From NCBI RefSeq assembly GCF_027922305.1, contig NZ_BSFK01000016.1, positions 186,001 to 250,000 of the forward strand: a stretch of 64,000 nt of DNA. Reading direction: 5' to 3'. Under the pieces are notes generated by a model. That model saw only the letters and a list, made by a program, of their open reading frames with translations, was not told where the DNA came from and ran no database searches. Source of the stretch: Methylopila jiangsuensis (lineage in GTDB: Bacteria; Pseudomonadota; Alphaproteobacteria; Rhizobiales; Methylopilaceae). Made by a program: the position numbers and the translations under genes. This document shows positions 36,035-44,485 of the stretch, piece after piece; positions within the stretch are counted from its first letter, which is position 1; each line of letters starts with the position of its first letter.

Positions 36035-37132
36035 ATGAGCGCGACCGCGAGCTTCGCCGAGGATTGTGAGGCGCCGGACCCGGCGCGGCGGATCGCCGTC
36101 GCCGCGCACGAGATCCGCACGCCCCTCGGCGGCATCCTGGCGCTCGCCGACCTGCTGCTGGCCGAGGAGCTGTCGGAGGCCGCCCGCGGCCACGCCGCGG
36201 CGCTCAAGACTTCCGCCGAACACCTGCTCAGCGTGGCGAGCGCCCTGCTGGGCGCCGACATGGCGCCGCGCCGCGCCGAGGAGGTCGAGCTCGACGCCTT
36301 CCTCGCCCGCGTCGCTCCGGCGCTGGAGGCCCGCGCCCGGAGCAAGGCGCTCGACTTCACGGTCCTCCGCGCGCCCGGCGCGCCGGCGCGGGTGATCGCC
36401 AACGAGGCGGCGCTGCGACAGATCGTGGAGAACCTCGCCGACAACGCCCTGCGCGCCACGGCCTCCGGTTCGGTTTCGCTTGCGATCGAACCCGTCGCCT
36501 GCGACGGCGCGGAGGCGACGCTGCGGATCGTCGTGCGCGACACCGGGCCGGGGCTCGGGCCGACGCCCGAGCGCCTGTTCCAGCCCTTCGTGCAGGGCGA
36601 GAGCGCCCGCGGCGCCGCCGGGCTCGGGCTCGCGCTGGTGGCGGAGATCGCCCGCGGCATGGGCGGCGGGGTCGAAGCCCGCAACCGTCCCGAGGGCGGC
36701 GCGGAGGTGGCGGCCCGGCTGCGGCTCGCCATGCCCCGTCGGCCGGCGCCGGCCGGTCGCCCCCGCCGGGTGCTGGTGGCGGAGGACAACGCGGTCAACC
36801 GCCGGGTCATCGCCACGCTGCTGGAGCATTTCGATCTGGCCTTCGACATGGCCATGGACGGCGCCGAGGCGCTCGCGGCCGTCTCCGCCGGCGGCTACGA
36901 TCTGGTGCTGATGGACGCCACCATGCCGACGCTGGACGGGCTGGAGGCCACCCGCGCCATCCGCGCCCTGCCCGCGCCCCACGGCGCCATCCGCGTCGTC
37001 GGCGTCACCGCCCGCGCCTTCCCGCACGAGATCGCGGCGTTCCGCGCCGCCGGCGCGGACGAGGTGGTGACCAAGCCGCTGTCGGTGGCCGAACTCTGGC
37101 GCGCCATCGCCGGCGAGGCCGCCGCGGTCTGA
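36035..37132 (+). CDS. compact hybrid histidine kinase without sensor domain
   Basis: 365 residues. HisKA begins almost at the N-terminus with H25 (AAHEIRTPLGG), then HATPase (about 125-240; VENLADNALRAT and VRDTGPGLGPTPERLFQPF) and one receiver (about 248-360; VAEDNAVNRR, LVLMDATMP with phospho-acceptor aspartate, VTKP). There is no membrane helix, PAS or GAF domain, so input must come from a partner. The upstream near-CtrA box hints at cell-cycle control. It lies next to a 49-residue membrane peptide gene on the opposite strand. Confidence 0.92.
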   Translation: MSATASFAEDCEAPDPARRIAVAAHEIRTPLGGILALADLLLAEELSEAARGHAAALKTSAEHLLSVASALLGADMAPRRAEEVELDAFLARVAPALEARARSKALDFTVLRAPGAPARVIANEAALRQIVENLADNALRATASGSVSLAIEPVACDGAEATLRIVVRDTGPGLGPTPERLFQPFVQGESARGAAGLGLALVAEIARGMGGGVEARNRPEGGAEVAARLRLAMPRRPAPAGRPRRVLVAEDNAVNRRVIATLLEHFDLAFDMAMDGAEALAAVSAGGYDLVLMDATMPTLDGLEATRAIRALPAPHGAIRVVGVTARAFPHEIAAFRAAGADEVVTKPLSVAELWRAIAGEAAAV

Positions 37133-37141
37133 CGCGGCGGC

Positions 37142-37291
37142 TCAGTCGCCCCCGCCGTCGCCGCCGTCGCCATCTGTTCGCGGGTCATCGCCGAAGCTGT
37201 CCGGCCCGACCGCGCCCGGATCGCGCCGAGCGAAGCCCGTGAGGGCGACGACCACCAGCAGGCCGACGAACAGACCCACGACCACGTTCAT
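37142..37291 (-). CDS. 49-residue membrane peptide with Asp/Gly tail
   Basis: A short frame starting at 37291 behind a strong GGGGAGG ribosome site. Residues 1-20 (MNVVVGLFVGLLVVVALTGF) form one membrane helix; the rest (FARRDPGAVGPDSFGDD... to a DGGGD end) is acidic and glycine-rich. The arginine pair after the helix would keep the tail in the cytoplasm. No family is recognised. The ribosome site and full in-frame length support expression, but conservation is untested. Confidence 0.55.
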   Translation of the reverse strand: MNVVVGLFVGLLVVVALTGFARRDPGAVGPDSFGDDPRTDGDGGDGGGD

Positions 37292-37421
37292 GACCGCGCC
37301 TCCCCAAGCGCCGGCGGCGCCGGCCGCCAGCCTCCGCGAGGAGCTTACAGCCTGTCGGAACGTTGTCGAAGCGGTTCGCGCGCGCCGGCCGCGGCGAGAG
37401 TCGGTCGACGGCGTCGCTCCG

Positions 37422-37916
37422 TCACGTCTCCGGACGGGCGTGGATCGGGTCCACCCAGTAGACCTCCTCCGGCGCCTCGACCGGGTCGACGTCGGCGATG
37501 TTCACCACCACCGCCTCGTTGTCGGAGCGCACCAGCACGCAGTTGAGCGGCTGCTCCGGGTCGGCGTTGATCTCCTGATGGGGGACGTAGGGCGGCACGA
37601 AGATGAAGTCGCCCGGCCCCGCCTCGGCCACGTACTCCAGCCGCTCGCCCCAGCGCATGCGCGCCCGACCGCTGATGACGTAGATCACGCTCTCCAGCGC
37701 GCCGTGGTGATGCACGCCGGTCTTGGCGTCGGGTTCGATCGCCACCGTCCCGGCCCAGATGCGCTGCGCGCCGACGCGGGCGTGGGTGATGGCGGCCTGC
37801 CGGAACATGCCCGGCGTCTGGGCGGTGTTGGGATCGAGCCTGTCGCCCTTGATGACGCGGACGCCGTCGTGCTTCCAGCGCTCCGCCCCGGCGTCGCGTT
37901 CGTGATCGTGGCCCAT
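37422..37916 (-). CDS. cupin domain protein
   Basis: 164 residues, one cupin barrel (about 60-140). Metal ligands are suggested by GVHHHGALESVIYVISGRARMRWG and PGDFIFVPPYVPHQEIN (H-H-E and a final H). It resembles sensor or enzyme cupins that bind small acids; function unassigned. Read toward the small membrane peptide gene and away from dapE, which is 46 bp upstream on the same strand. Confidence 0.85.
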   Translation of the reverse strand: MGHDHERDAGAERWKHDGVRVIKGDRLDPNTAQTPGMFRQAAITHARVGAQRIWAGTVAIEPDAKTGVHHHGALESVIYVISGRARMRWGERLEYVAEAGPGDFIFVPPYVPHQEINADPEQPLNCVLVRSDNEAVVVNIADVDPVEAPEEVYWVDPIHARPET

Positions 37917-37962
37917 GGCGTCCTCCGTTTTTGCGCCAGCATGAAGCGGCGCGGCGGAGGCT

Positions 37963-39105
37963 TCAACCGCAGGCGGCGACGAGCGCGCGCTCGTAGATGC
38001 GGGTCAGGGTCTCGAGGTCGGCCACGGCGACCCGCTCGTCCACCTGGTGCATGGTCTGGCCCACCAGCCCGAACTCCACCACCGGGCAGTAGGACTTGAT
38101 GAAGCGGGCGTCCGAGGTGCCGCCGCCGGTGGTGAGCGCCGGGCGGCGCCCGGTCTCCGCCTCCACCGCGTCCGACACCAGGTCCACGAAGGCGCCCGGC
38201 GCGGTGAGGAAGGCCTCGCCCGGCCGGGGCTGGAAGGCGATGGCGAAGGCGTCCGGGCCGAGCGCCTTGGCGAGCCTGTCCGTCAGCAGCGCCTTCAGGC
38301 TGTCGGGCGTGTGCCGGTCGTTGAAGCGCACGTTGAACTGCAGCGTCGCCGAGGCGGGGATGACGTTGAACGCGCCGGTTCCGCTCTCGACCCCCACCAC
38401 CTCCAGATGGGAGGGCTGGAAGTGCGCCGTGCCTTCGTCCAGCGGCTCGTCCATGAGCGCCGCGAGCGCGGGACCGAGGCGCCGCAGCGGATTGTCGGCG
38501 AGGTGGGGATAGGCCACGTGGCCCTGCGCGCCCTGCAGCGTCACCACCGCGGACAGGCTGCCCCGGCGGCCGATCTTGGCCACGTCGCCGAGCGCCTCGG
38601 GGTTGGTGGGCTCGCCCAGCAGGCAGGCGGAGAAGCGCTCGCCGCGCCCGGCCGCCCACTCCAGCAGCTTGGAGGTGCCGTTGATGGAGGGGCCTTCCTC
38701 GTCGCCGGTGATCAGGAAGGCGACCGGCGCGGCCTCGGGACGGCGGGCGACCGCCGCCACCATGCAGGCGACGGCGCCCTTCATGTCCACCGCGCCGCGA
38801 CCGTGCAGCTCGCCGTCCACGATCACGCCCGAGAACGGCCCCTCGCGCCAGCGGGCGAGGTCGCCGGGCGGCACCACGTCGGTGTGGCCGGCGAAGACGA
38901 AGGCCGGGCCTTCGCCCCGCCGGGCGTAGAGATTGGCCACGTCCGGTGTGTCCGGCTCGGAGAAGGTCGGACGCGCGACCGCAAAGCCCAGCGGCGCGAG
39001 CAGGCTCTCCAGCAGCGCCTGCGCGCCGCCCTCGGCCGGGGTCACGCTTTCGCAGCGGATCAGCGCCTGGGCGACGGCCACGGGGTCCTTGGGGTCGATG
39101 ATCAT
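37963..39105 (-). CDS. dapE: succinyl-diaminopimelate desuccinylase
   Basis: 380 residues. Zinc ligands sit in FAGHTDVVP, GRGAVDMKG, TGDEEGP and GEPT, and the substrate-binding insert follows. It hydrolyses N-succinyl-LL-diaminopimelate for lysine and peptidoglycan. The start at 39105 is supported by GGGAGACAG upstream; an earlier in-frame ATG is non-homologous. dapD lies directly upstream on the same strand, the expected order, but a palindromic element sits between them. Confidence 0.96.
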   Translation of the reverse strand: MIIDPKDPVAVAQALIRCESVTPAEGGAQALLESLLAPLGFAVARPTFSEPDTPDVANLYARRGEGPAFVFAGHTDVVPPGDLARWREGPFSGVIVDGELHGRGAVDMKGAVACMVAAVARRPEAAPVAFLITGDEEGPSINGTSKLLEWAAGRGERFSACLLGEPTNPEALGDVAKIGRRGSLSAVVTLQGAQGHVAYPHLADNPLRRLGPALAALMDEPLDEGTAHFQPSHLEVVGVESGTGAFNVIPASATLQFNVRFNDRHTPDSLKALLTDRLAKALGPDAFAIAFQPRPGEAFLTAPGAFVDLVSDAVEAETGRRPALTTGGGTSDARFIKSYCPVVEFGLVGQTMHQVDERVAVADLETLTRIYERALVAACG

Positions 39106-39128
39106 CGCGCTGTCTCCCGGGACGCGCT

Positions 39129-39247
39129 CCCTCACCCGCCATCGCTTCGCGATGTCGACCTCTCCCCGCCGGGGAGAGGTGGAGGGCGGCGCCGCATCTT
39201 AACCTCTCCCCGGCGGGGAGAGGTCGGCCCGCAGGGCCGGGTGAGGG
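39129..39247. repeat. 119-bp inverted element with twin 23-bp palindromes
   Basis: Two palindromes, 39158-39180 and 39202-39224, have ACCTCTCCCC/GGGGAGAGGT arms with GCC and GGC centres, so each is the exact inverse complement of the other. CCCTCACCC (39129-39137) and GGGTGAGGG (39239-39247) form outer arms. It lies between dapD and dapE and could fold into a large hairpin or act as a mobile non-coding repeat. Confidence 0.6.
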
Positions 39248-39257
39248 GCCTTCGGCC

Positions 39258-40100
39258 TCAGTCCCTGAGCAGCTCGTTGATGGCGGTCTTGGCGCGGGTC
39301 TGGGCGTCGACGCGCTTCACGATCACGGCGCAGTAGAGCGACGGACCGGGCGTCCCGTCCGGCAGCGGCTTGCCCGGCAGCGAGCCCGGCACCACCACGG
39401 AATACTCCGGCACCTCGCCAACGAACACCTCGCCGGTGGCGCGGTCGATGATCTTGGTGGTGGCGGAGATGAACACGCCCATGGAGAGCACGGCGCCCTT
39501 GCGCACGATCACGCCCTCCACGACCTCGGAGCGGGCGCCGATGAAGCAGTCGTCCTCGATGATGACCGGACCGGCCTGCAGCGGCTCCAGCACGCCGCCG
39601 ATGCCGACGCCGCCGGAGAGATGCACGTTCTTGCCGATCTGGGCGCAGGAGCCCACCGTCACCCAGGTGTCCACCATGGTTCCGGTGTCCACATAGGCGC
39701 CGAGGTTCACGAAGGACGGCATCAGCACCACGCCCGGCGCCACATAGGCGGAGCGGCGCACGATGGCGCCCGGCACGGCGCGGAAGCCGGCCGCCCTGAA
39801 CTGCTCGTCGCCCCAGGCGTCGAACTTGGAGGGCACCTTGTCCCACCACGCCGCGCCGCCGGGGCCGCCGGAGATGCGCGCCATGTCGTTGAGGCGGAAC
39901 GACAGCAGCACCGCCTTCTTCACCCACTGGTGAACGGTCCAGGCGCCGTTCTCCGGCGTCGCCACCCGCAGCGCGCCGGAATCGAGCGCCGACAGCGCCT
40001 GCTCCACCGCCTCGCGCACCCGCCCCGTGGTCGAAACCCCGATCTCGGCGCGCTTCTCCCAGGCGTCCTCGATGACGGCGGCGATGTCGGCGTGGGTCAT
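39258..40100 (-). CDS. dapD: tetrahydrodipicolinate N-succinyltransferase
   Basis: 280 residues. A helical N-terminal domain is followed by a left-handed parallel beta-helix of hexapeptide repeats ([48 protein letters not shown]). It makes N-succinyl-2-amino-6-oxopimelate from succinyl-CoA, the step before DapC and DapE. The ATG at 40100 begins the conserved N-terminus; longer frames upstream are not homologous. Divergent from the CoA-ligase pair. Confidence 0.96.
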   Translation of the reverse strand: MTHADIAAVIEDAWEKRAEIGVSTTGRVREAVEQALSALDSGALRVATPENGAWTVHQWVKKAVLLSFRLNDMARISGGPGGAAWWDKVPSKFDAWGDEQFRAAGFRAVPGAIVRRSAYVAPGVVLMPSFVNLGAYVDTGTMVDTWVTVGSCAQIGKNVHLSGGVGIGGVLEPLQAGPVIIEDDCFIGARSEVVEGVIVRKGAVLSMGVFISATTKIIDRATGEVFVGEVPEYSVVVPGSLPGKPLPDGTPGPSLYCAVIVKRVDAQTRAKTAINELLRD

Positions 40101-40184
40101 GATGTCTGGTCTCCGGGAGACGTCGTCTTTAAGGTCGCGGGACGTTTGAGGCGCGGCGTCCGCCGTGTCAATCGGCCACGGCGG

Positions 40185-40205
40185 CGTCATGTCCCGAACA
40201 TGACG
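40185..40205. repeat. CGTCATGT/ACATGACG inverted repeat
   Basis: 8-bp perfect arms (40185-40192 and 40198-40205) around a five-base loop, in the 215-bp divergent gap between dapD and the CoA-ligase-like pair. It could be an operator for either gene or a short member of the CGTCATG repeat family. Confidence 0.4.
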
Positions 40206-40315
40206 GGTGCGGCGCCGTGCATCTTTGTGCCAATAGGCAAGCGGTGGCATCGCTTATACCAATGCGGCGACGGCAGGGAGCGGGCGCCTGAGGAAACGTC
40301 GAAAGGGTCTCGGGC

Positions 40316-41488
40316 ATGAGACTGCATGAATTCCAGGCGAAGCGGCTGCTGGCGGACTACGGCCTGACGGCGCCGCGCGGCGCCGTCGCCGTGACGCCGG
40401 CCGAGGCCGAAAGCGTGGCGCGCGACCTCGGCGTCGCGCCGCTCGCGGTCAAGGCGCAGATCCAGGCGGGCGCCCGGGGCGCCGCCGGCGGCGTGCGCAT
40501 GGCGCACGGGCCGTCCATGGTCCGCTCCGCCGCCGAAGCCCTGCTCGGCCAGAAGCTCGCCACCGCCCAGACCGACGGCCGCGGCCTCACCGTGCGCCGG
40601 GTCTATGTGGAGGAGGCGGTGCGCGCCGAGCGCACGCTCTATCTCGCGCTGCTGGTGGATCACGAACTGGGCGCGCTCACCCTGCTGGCGGCCTCTCCCG
40701 GCGGCGAGGACATCGAGGCGCGGGAGCGCGCCGGGACGCTGACCCGCGAACGGCTGGCGCTGTCCGTCTCCGCCGAGCCGGACGAGGCGGAGATCGTGGC
40801 GCTGCTCGGCCGCGTGGGGCTGGAGGGCGAGCCGGCCCGCAAGGTCGCCGCGCTGGTGAAGGGGCTGCGCCGGGCCTTCGTGGAACTGGACGCCAGCCTG
40901 ATCGAGATCAACCCGCTGGCGGTGACCGCCGAGGGCGACGTCCTCGCGCTCGACGTCAAGATGACGCTGGACGACAACGCCCTGTTCCGCCACGGCGACC
41001 TCGCCTCCCTGCGCGACGAGGACGAGGCCGACCGGGAGCGGCTGTCCGCCCATCGGGACCAGCTCAACTTCGTGCAGCTCGACGGCGACATCGGCCTGGT
41101 GTCGAACGGCGCCGGGCTCGGCCTCGCCACCCTCGACATGGTGACGGCCGCGGGCGGCCGGGCCGCCAACTTCATGGACATCCGCACCACCGCCACCAGC
41201 CTCGACATCGCCCACGGCTTCGCGCTGCTGCTGGACAACCCGGCGATCCGGACGCTGCTGGTGAACGTGCACGGCGGCGGCATGCAGTCCTGCGACACCA
41301 TCGCCGAAGGGCTCGGCGTCGCCCTCCGCCGCTCGGGCCGCAAGCTGCCGGTGGTGGCGCGGCTCGCGGGGCTGAACGCGGAGTTCGCCCGCTCCCGCTT
41401 CGCCAATTTCGGCTGCGCGGTGATGGAGGAGCCCGACATGGGCGCCGCCGCCCGCCGGGCGGTCGCCGTCGCGGCCGGGAGGGCCTGA
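40316..41488 (+). CDS. succinyl/malyl-CoA synthetase-like beta subunit, divergent
   Basis: 390 residues, an ATP-grasp beta subunit. It begins with RLHEFQAKRLL and keeps the nucleotide and lysine motif AVKAQIQAGARGAAGG, LIEINPLAV and LALDVKMTLDDNALFR. The C-terminal glycine motif of SucC/MtkA (NFLDVGGGA) is replaced by NFMDIRTTATS (residues 285-295), and NVHGGGMQSCD follows. The position normally contacts phosphohistidine or carboxylate. It probably activates an organic acid to its CoA thioester; the substrate is unknown and succinate or malate is not assured. Confidence 0.8.
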   Translation: MRLHEFQAKRLLADYGLTAPRGAVAVTPAEAESVARDLGVAPLAVKAQIQAGARGAAGGVRMAHGPSMVRSAAEALLGQKLATAQTDGRGLTVRRVYVEEAVRAERTLYLALLVDHELGALTLLAASPGGEDIEARERAGTLTRERLALSVSAEPDEAEIVALLGRVGLEGEPARKVAALVKGLRRAFVELDASLIEINPLAVTAEGDVLALDVKMTLDDNALFRHGDLASLRDEDEADRERLSAHRDQLNFVQLDGDIGLVSNGAGLGLATLDMVTAAGGRAANFMDIRTTATSLDIAHGFALLLDNPAIRTLLVNVHGGGMQSCDTIAEGLGVALRRSGRKLPVVARLAGLNAEFARSRFANFGCAVMEEPDMGAAARRAVAVAAGRA

Positions 41489-41492
41489 CGCC

Positions 41493-42374
41493 ATGGCGAT
41501 TCTTCTGAACGCCGACACCCGCATCCTGGTCCAGGGCATGACCGGCTGGGCCGGCACCCACCACACCACCCAGATGATGGAGTACGGCTCCCGGGTGGTG
41601 GCGGGCGTGCGTCCGGGCAAGGGCGGACGCTCCCACCTCAACCTGCCGGTGTTCGACGGCGTGCGCGCCGCGAAGGAGGCGACCGGCGCCGACGCCAGCA
41701 TCGTGTTCGTGCCGCCGGCCTCCGCCGGCGCCGCCATGCTGGAGGCGATCGAGGCCGAGATCCCGCTGGTGGTCGCCGTCACCGAGCGGGTGCCCGTGCT
41801 CGACATGGTGCGGGTGCGCGAGGCGCTCAAAGGCTCGCGCACCACGCTTGTGGGCGCCAACAGCCAGGGCGTGCTGTCGCCGGGCCTGTCCAAGCTCGGC
41901 GTGATGGCCACGGGCGGCGAGCGGCCCGGCGTGGTCGGCGTGGCGTCGCGCTCCGCCTCGCTCACCTCCGAGGTGGTGGCGCAGATCACCGCGGCGGGGC
42001 TCGGACAATCGACCACGGTTGGCGTAGGCGGCGATCCGGTGCATGGACTGTCCATGCGCGAATGTCTGGAGCTGTTCCTGGCGGACCCCGACACCCGCGG
42101 CGTCGTGCTGATCGGCGAGATCGGCGGGACCGAGGAGCAGGAGGTCGCGGAGTTCGTGGCCGGCGCGAAGCCTTCGAAGCCGATCGTGGCGCTGATCGTG
42201 GGCGCCCATGCGCCCGCGGAGCGTCGCATGGGCCACGCGGGCGCGCTGGCGCTGAACGGCGCGGCGGCGGCCGCCGCCAAGACGCGGGCGCTGGAGAAGG
42301 CCGGCGTGCGCGTCGCTCCGAGCGCCGACCTCGTGGGCCGGACCATCGCGGACGCTCTGGCGCGGACGCACTGA
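41493..42374 (+). CDS. succinyl/malyl-CoA synthetase-like alpha subunit
   Basis: 293 residues, four bases after the beta subunit gene. A Rossmann CoA-binding half (VQGMTGWAGTHHTTQMMEYG) and a flavodoxin-like half carry the phosphohistidine H248 in ERRMGHAGAL and glutamates in LIGEIGGTEEQE. SRSASLTSE matches SRSGTLTYE with a changed residue. The pair should form an (alpha-beta) enzyme. The alpha catalytic residues are intact, unlike the beta glycine motif. A strong terminator follows. Confidence 0.85.
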   Translation: MAILLNADTRILVQGMTGWAGTHHTTQMMEYGSRVVAGVRPGKGGRSHLNLPVFDGVRAAKEATGADASIVFVPPASAGAAMLEAIEAEIPLVVAVTERVPVLDMVRVREALKGSRTTLVGANSQGVLSPGLSKLGVMATGGERPGVVGVASRSASLTSEVVAQITAAGLGQSTTVGVGGDPVHGLSMRECLELFLADPDTRGVVLIGEIGGTEEQEVAEFVAGAKPSKPIVALIVGAHAPAERRMGHAGALALNGAAAAAAKTRALEKAGVRVAPSADLVGRTIADALARTH

Positions 42375-42421
42375 TTTCACAGGCGTTCCGGCGGCCGCCG
42401 GGACGTGCGGGGAACATCTGC

Positions 42422-42457
42422 CGAAGGCCGGCGCGAACCAGCGCCGGCCTTCGTTTC
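42422..42457 (+). terminator. intrinsic terminator after the CoA-ligase-like pair
   Basis: A perfect 13-bp stem (42422-42434 with 42441-42453), GAACCA loop, followed by a short T-run (TTT at 42454-42456). It separates the CoA-ligase pair from the next two genes. Confidence 0.75.
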
Positions 42458-42528
42458 GATCCGAAAGCGCAGCCGTCGGCACGCCGACAGCCGCGCCCTG
42501 AAACGTTTTAGGAAAGGGGACTGAGGCG

Positions 42529-43560
42529 ATGAAGATCTGCATCTACGGGGCCGGCGCGATCGGCGGCTACATGGCCGTCATGCTGAAACGCTCGGGCGTG
42601 GACGTGTCCCTGATCGCGCGCGGGCCCCATCTGGAGGCGATCAAGCAGCGCGGCCTCAAGTTGCTGATCGACGGGCAGGAGCTGCACGCCGAGATGCCGG
42701 CGACCAAGCACGCCGCCGAACTCGGCCCGCAGGACTATGTGATCAACGGCCTCAAGGCGCATCAGGCGTGGGAGTCCGCCGAGGACATGGCGCCGCTGCT
42801 GGGCGACCACACCGCGGTCGTCACCATGCAGAACGGCGTGCCGTGGTGGTACTTCCACGGCCTCGAAGGCGAGCACGCCGACCTGCGCCTTCAGAGCGTC
42901 GATCCGGGCGACCGCCAGTGGAAGGCCATCGGCCCCGAGCGCGTCATCGGCGGCACGGTCTATCCGGCCACCGAGATCACCGAGCCGGGCGTCATCAAGC
43001 ACATCTACGGCGACACCTTCGGCCTGGGCGAGCCCAGCCGACAGAAGACCGAGCGCCTGACCAGGCTCGCGGACGCCATCAACGCCTCCGGCCTCAAGGC
43101 CCGCGTCTACGACGACATCCGCGACGACATCTGGCTGAAGCTGTGGGGCAACCTGTGCTTCAACCCGATCTCCGCGCTCACCCGCGCCACCCTCGACATC
43201 GTGGCGACCGATCCCGGCACCCGTCCGCTCGCCAAGAAGATGATGCTGGAGGCCCAGCAGATCGGCGAGACCTTCGGCGCCACCTTCAAGGTGGACGTGG
43301 AGCGCCGCATCAACGGCGCCGCCCGCGTGGGCGCGCACCGCACCTCCATGCTGCAGGACGTGGAGGCCGGCAAGGCGATCGAGCTCGACGCGCTGTTGAC
43401 CGCCGTGCAGGAGATGGGCCGCCTCGCCAAGGTGGAGACGCCCTTCATCGACACCGTGCTCGGCCTGACCCAGCAGATGGGCCGCTCGCTCGGCGTCTAC
43501 CCGACCTTCCCCGAAGCCGTGGTCGAGGCCCAGCCGGAGCCGAAGGTCGCCAATGGCTGA
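42529..43560 (+). CDS. ketopantoate-reductase-like dehydrogenase
   Basis: 343 residues of the PanE/ApbA fold. The NADP motif is GAGAIG at residues 7-12, N102 is in MQNGVPW, and the catalytic lysine is K204 in DIWLKLWGNLCFNP. A helical C-terminal domain follows. True PanE is usually nearer 300 residues, and the insert LQSVDPGDRQWKAIG (121-135) is unusual, so the substrate may be another 2-keto acid or 2-hydroxy acid. The start follows GGAAAGGGGACTGAGG. The last 8 bp overlap the FAH-family gene, so they are co-translated. Confidence 0.85.
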   Translation: MKICIYGAGAIGGYMAVMLKRSGVDVSLIARGPHLEAIKQRGLKLLIDGQELHAEMPATKHAAELGPQDYVINGLKAHQAWESAEDMAPLLGDHTAVVTMQNGVPWWYFHGLEGEHADLRLQSVDPGDRQWKAIGPERVIGGTVYPATEITEPGVIKHIYGDTFGLGEPSRQKTERLTRLADAINASGLKARVYDDIRDDIWLKLWGNLCFNPISALTRATLDIVATDPGTRPLAKKMMLEAQQIGETFGATFKVDVERRINGAARVGAHRTSMLQDVEAGKAIELDALLTAVQEMGRLAKVETPFIDTVLGLTQQMGRSLGVYPTFPEAVVEAQPEPKVANG

Positions 43561-44341
43561 CGCGCCCAAGGAGCTCTGGGTCCGCTTCGCGCGCGGGGAG
43601 GCGGCCGGCTTCGGCCGTCTCGACGGCGACGCGATCGTGGTCCATGCGGGCGACATGTTCGACCGCCCGCAGCCGACCGGCGAGACCCTTCCCCTCGCCG
43701 GGACCGAGCTGCTGGCGCCGACCGCGCCGTCCAAGATCATCGCGCTGTGGAAGAACCTGAAGGGTCTCGCCGCCAAGCTGAACCAGGACCCGCCGGAGGA
43801 GCCGCTCTACCTGCTGAAGGCGCCGTCCTCCGTGGTCGGCCCGGGCGCGGTGGTGAGGCGGCCGAAGTCCTACGCCGGCCGGGTCGCCTTCGAGGGCGAG
43901 CTCGGCATCGTCATCGGCAAGCGGCTGAAGGACGCGAGCGTCGAGGAGGCCGAGGCCGGCATCTTCGGCTACACCTGCGTCAACGACATCACCGCCGGCG
44001 AGCTGATCGACAAGGACCCGTCCTTCGCCCAGTGGGCCCGCTCCAAGAGCTTCGACGGCTTCGGCGCCTTCGGCCCCGCGGTCGCCACCGGGCTCGACCC
44101 GGCGACGCTCGCCATCCGCACGGTGCTGAACGGCTCCGAGCGCCAGAACTACCCGGTGAACGACATGTTCTTCCTGCCGGCGGATCTGGTCTCGCGCCTG
44201 TCCCATGACATGACGCTGGAGCCGGGCGACCTGATCGCCTGCGGCACCTCCACCGGCGTCGGCGCCATGAAGGACCCCGAGAACGTGGTCGAGGTCATCA
44301 TCGACGGCGTGGGCGTGCTGAAGAACACCTTCCTCGCCTGA
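43553..44341 (+). CDS. fumarylacetoacetate hydrolase-family enzyme
   Basis: 262 residues. Metal ligands are E114 and E116 (FEGELGIVIGK) and D145 (VNDITAGE), with the motif LSHDMTLEPGDLIACGTSTGVGAMKD typical of the family. Members cleave or decarboxylate 2-oxo/1,3-dicarbonyl acids, such as oxaloacetate or acylpyruvates. Its overlap with the reductase gene suggests one pathway acting on a branched or 2-keto acid. The exact reaction is unknown. Confidence 0.9.
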   Translation: MADAPKELWVRFARGEAAGFGRLDGDAIVVHAGDMFDRPQPTGETLPLAGTELLAPTAPSKIIALWKNLKGLAAKLNQDPPEEPLYLLKAPSSVVGPGAVVRRPKSYAGRVAFEGELGIVIGKRLKDASVEEAEAGIFGYTCVNDITAGELIDKDPSFAQWARSKSFDGFGAFGPAVATGLDPATLAIRTVLNGSERQNYPVNDMFFLPADLVSRLSHDMTLEPGDLIACGTSTGVGAMKDPENVVEVIIDGVGVLKNTFLA

Positions 44342-44485
44342 GGCCAAACGCCCCTCTCGTCCGCGCTCCGGCGCGGGCGCGACGGGAACCGCTGATCCCG
44401 GCGTTGTCCGCCTGTCACGCCGGGAACAGCGCCCCAGCCCGCCAACCGCCATGCTCCCTCCCGACGATCACGAGGCGGGCGGAGC

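Noticed and set aside
40206-40315. Sigma-70 promoter for the CoA-ligase-like pair near GCTTATACC
   Set aside because: A TTATAC-like -10 is present near 40254, but no -35 at suitable spacing was found.
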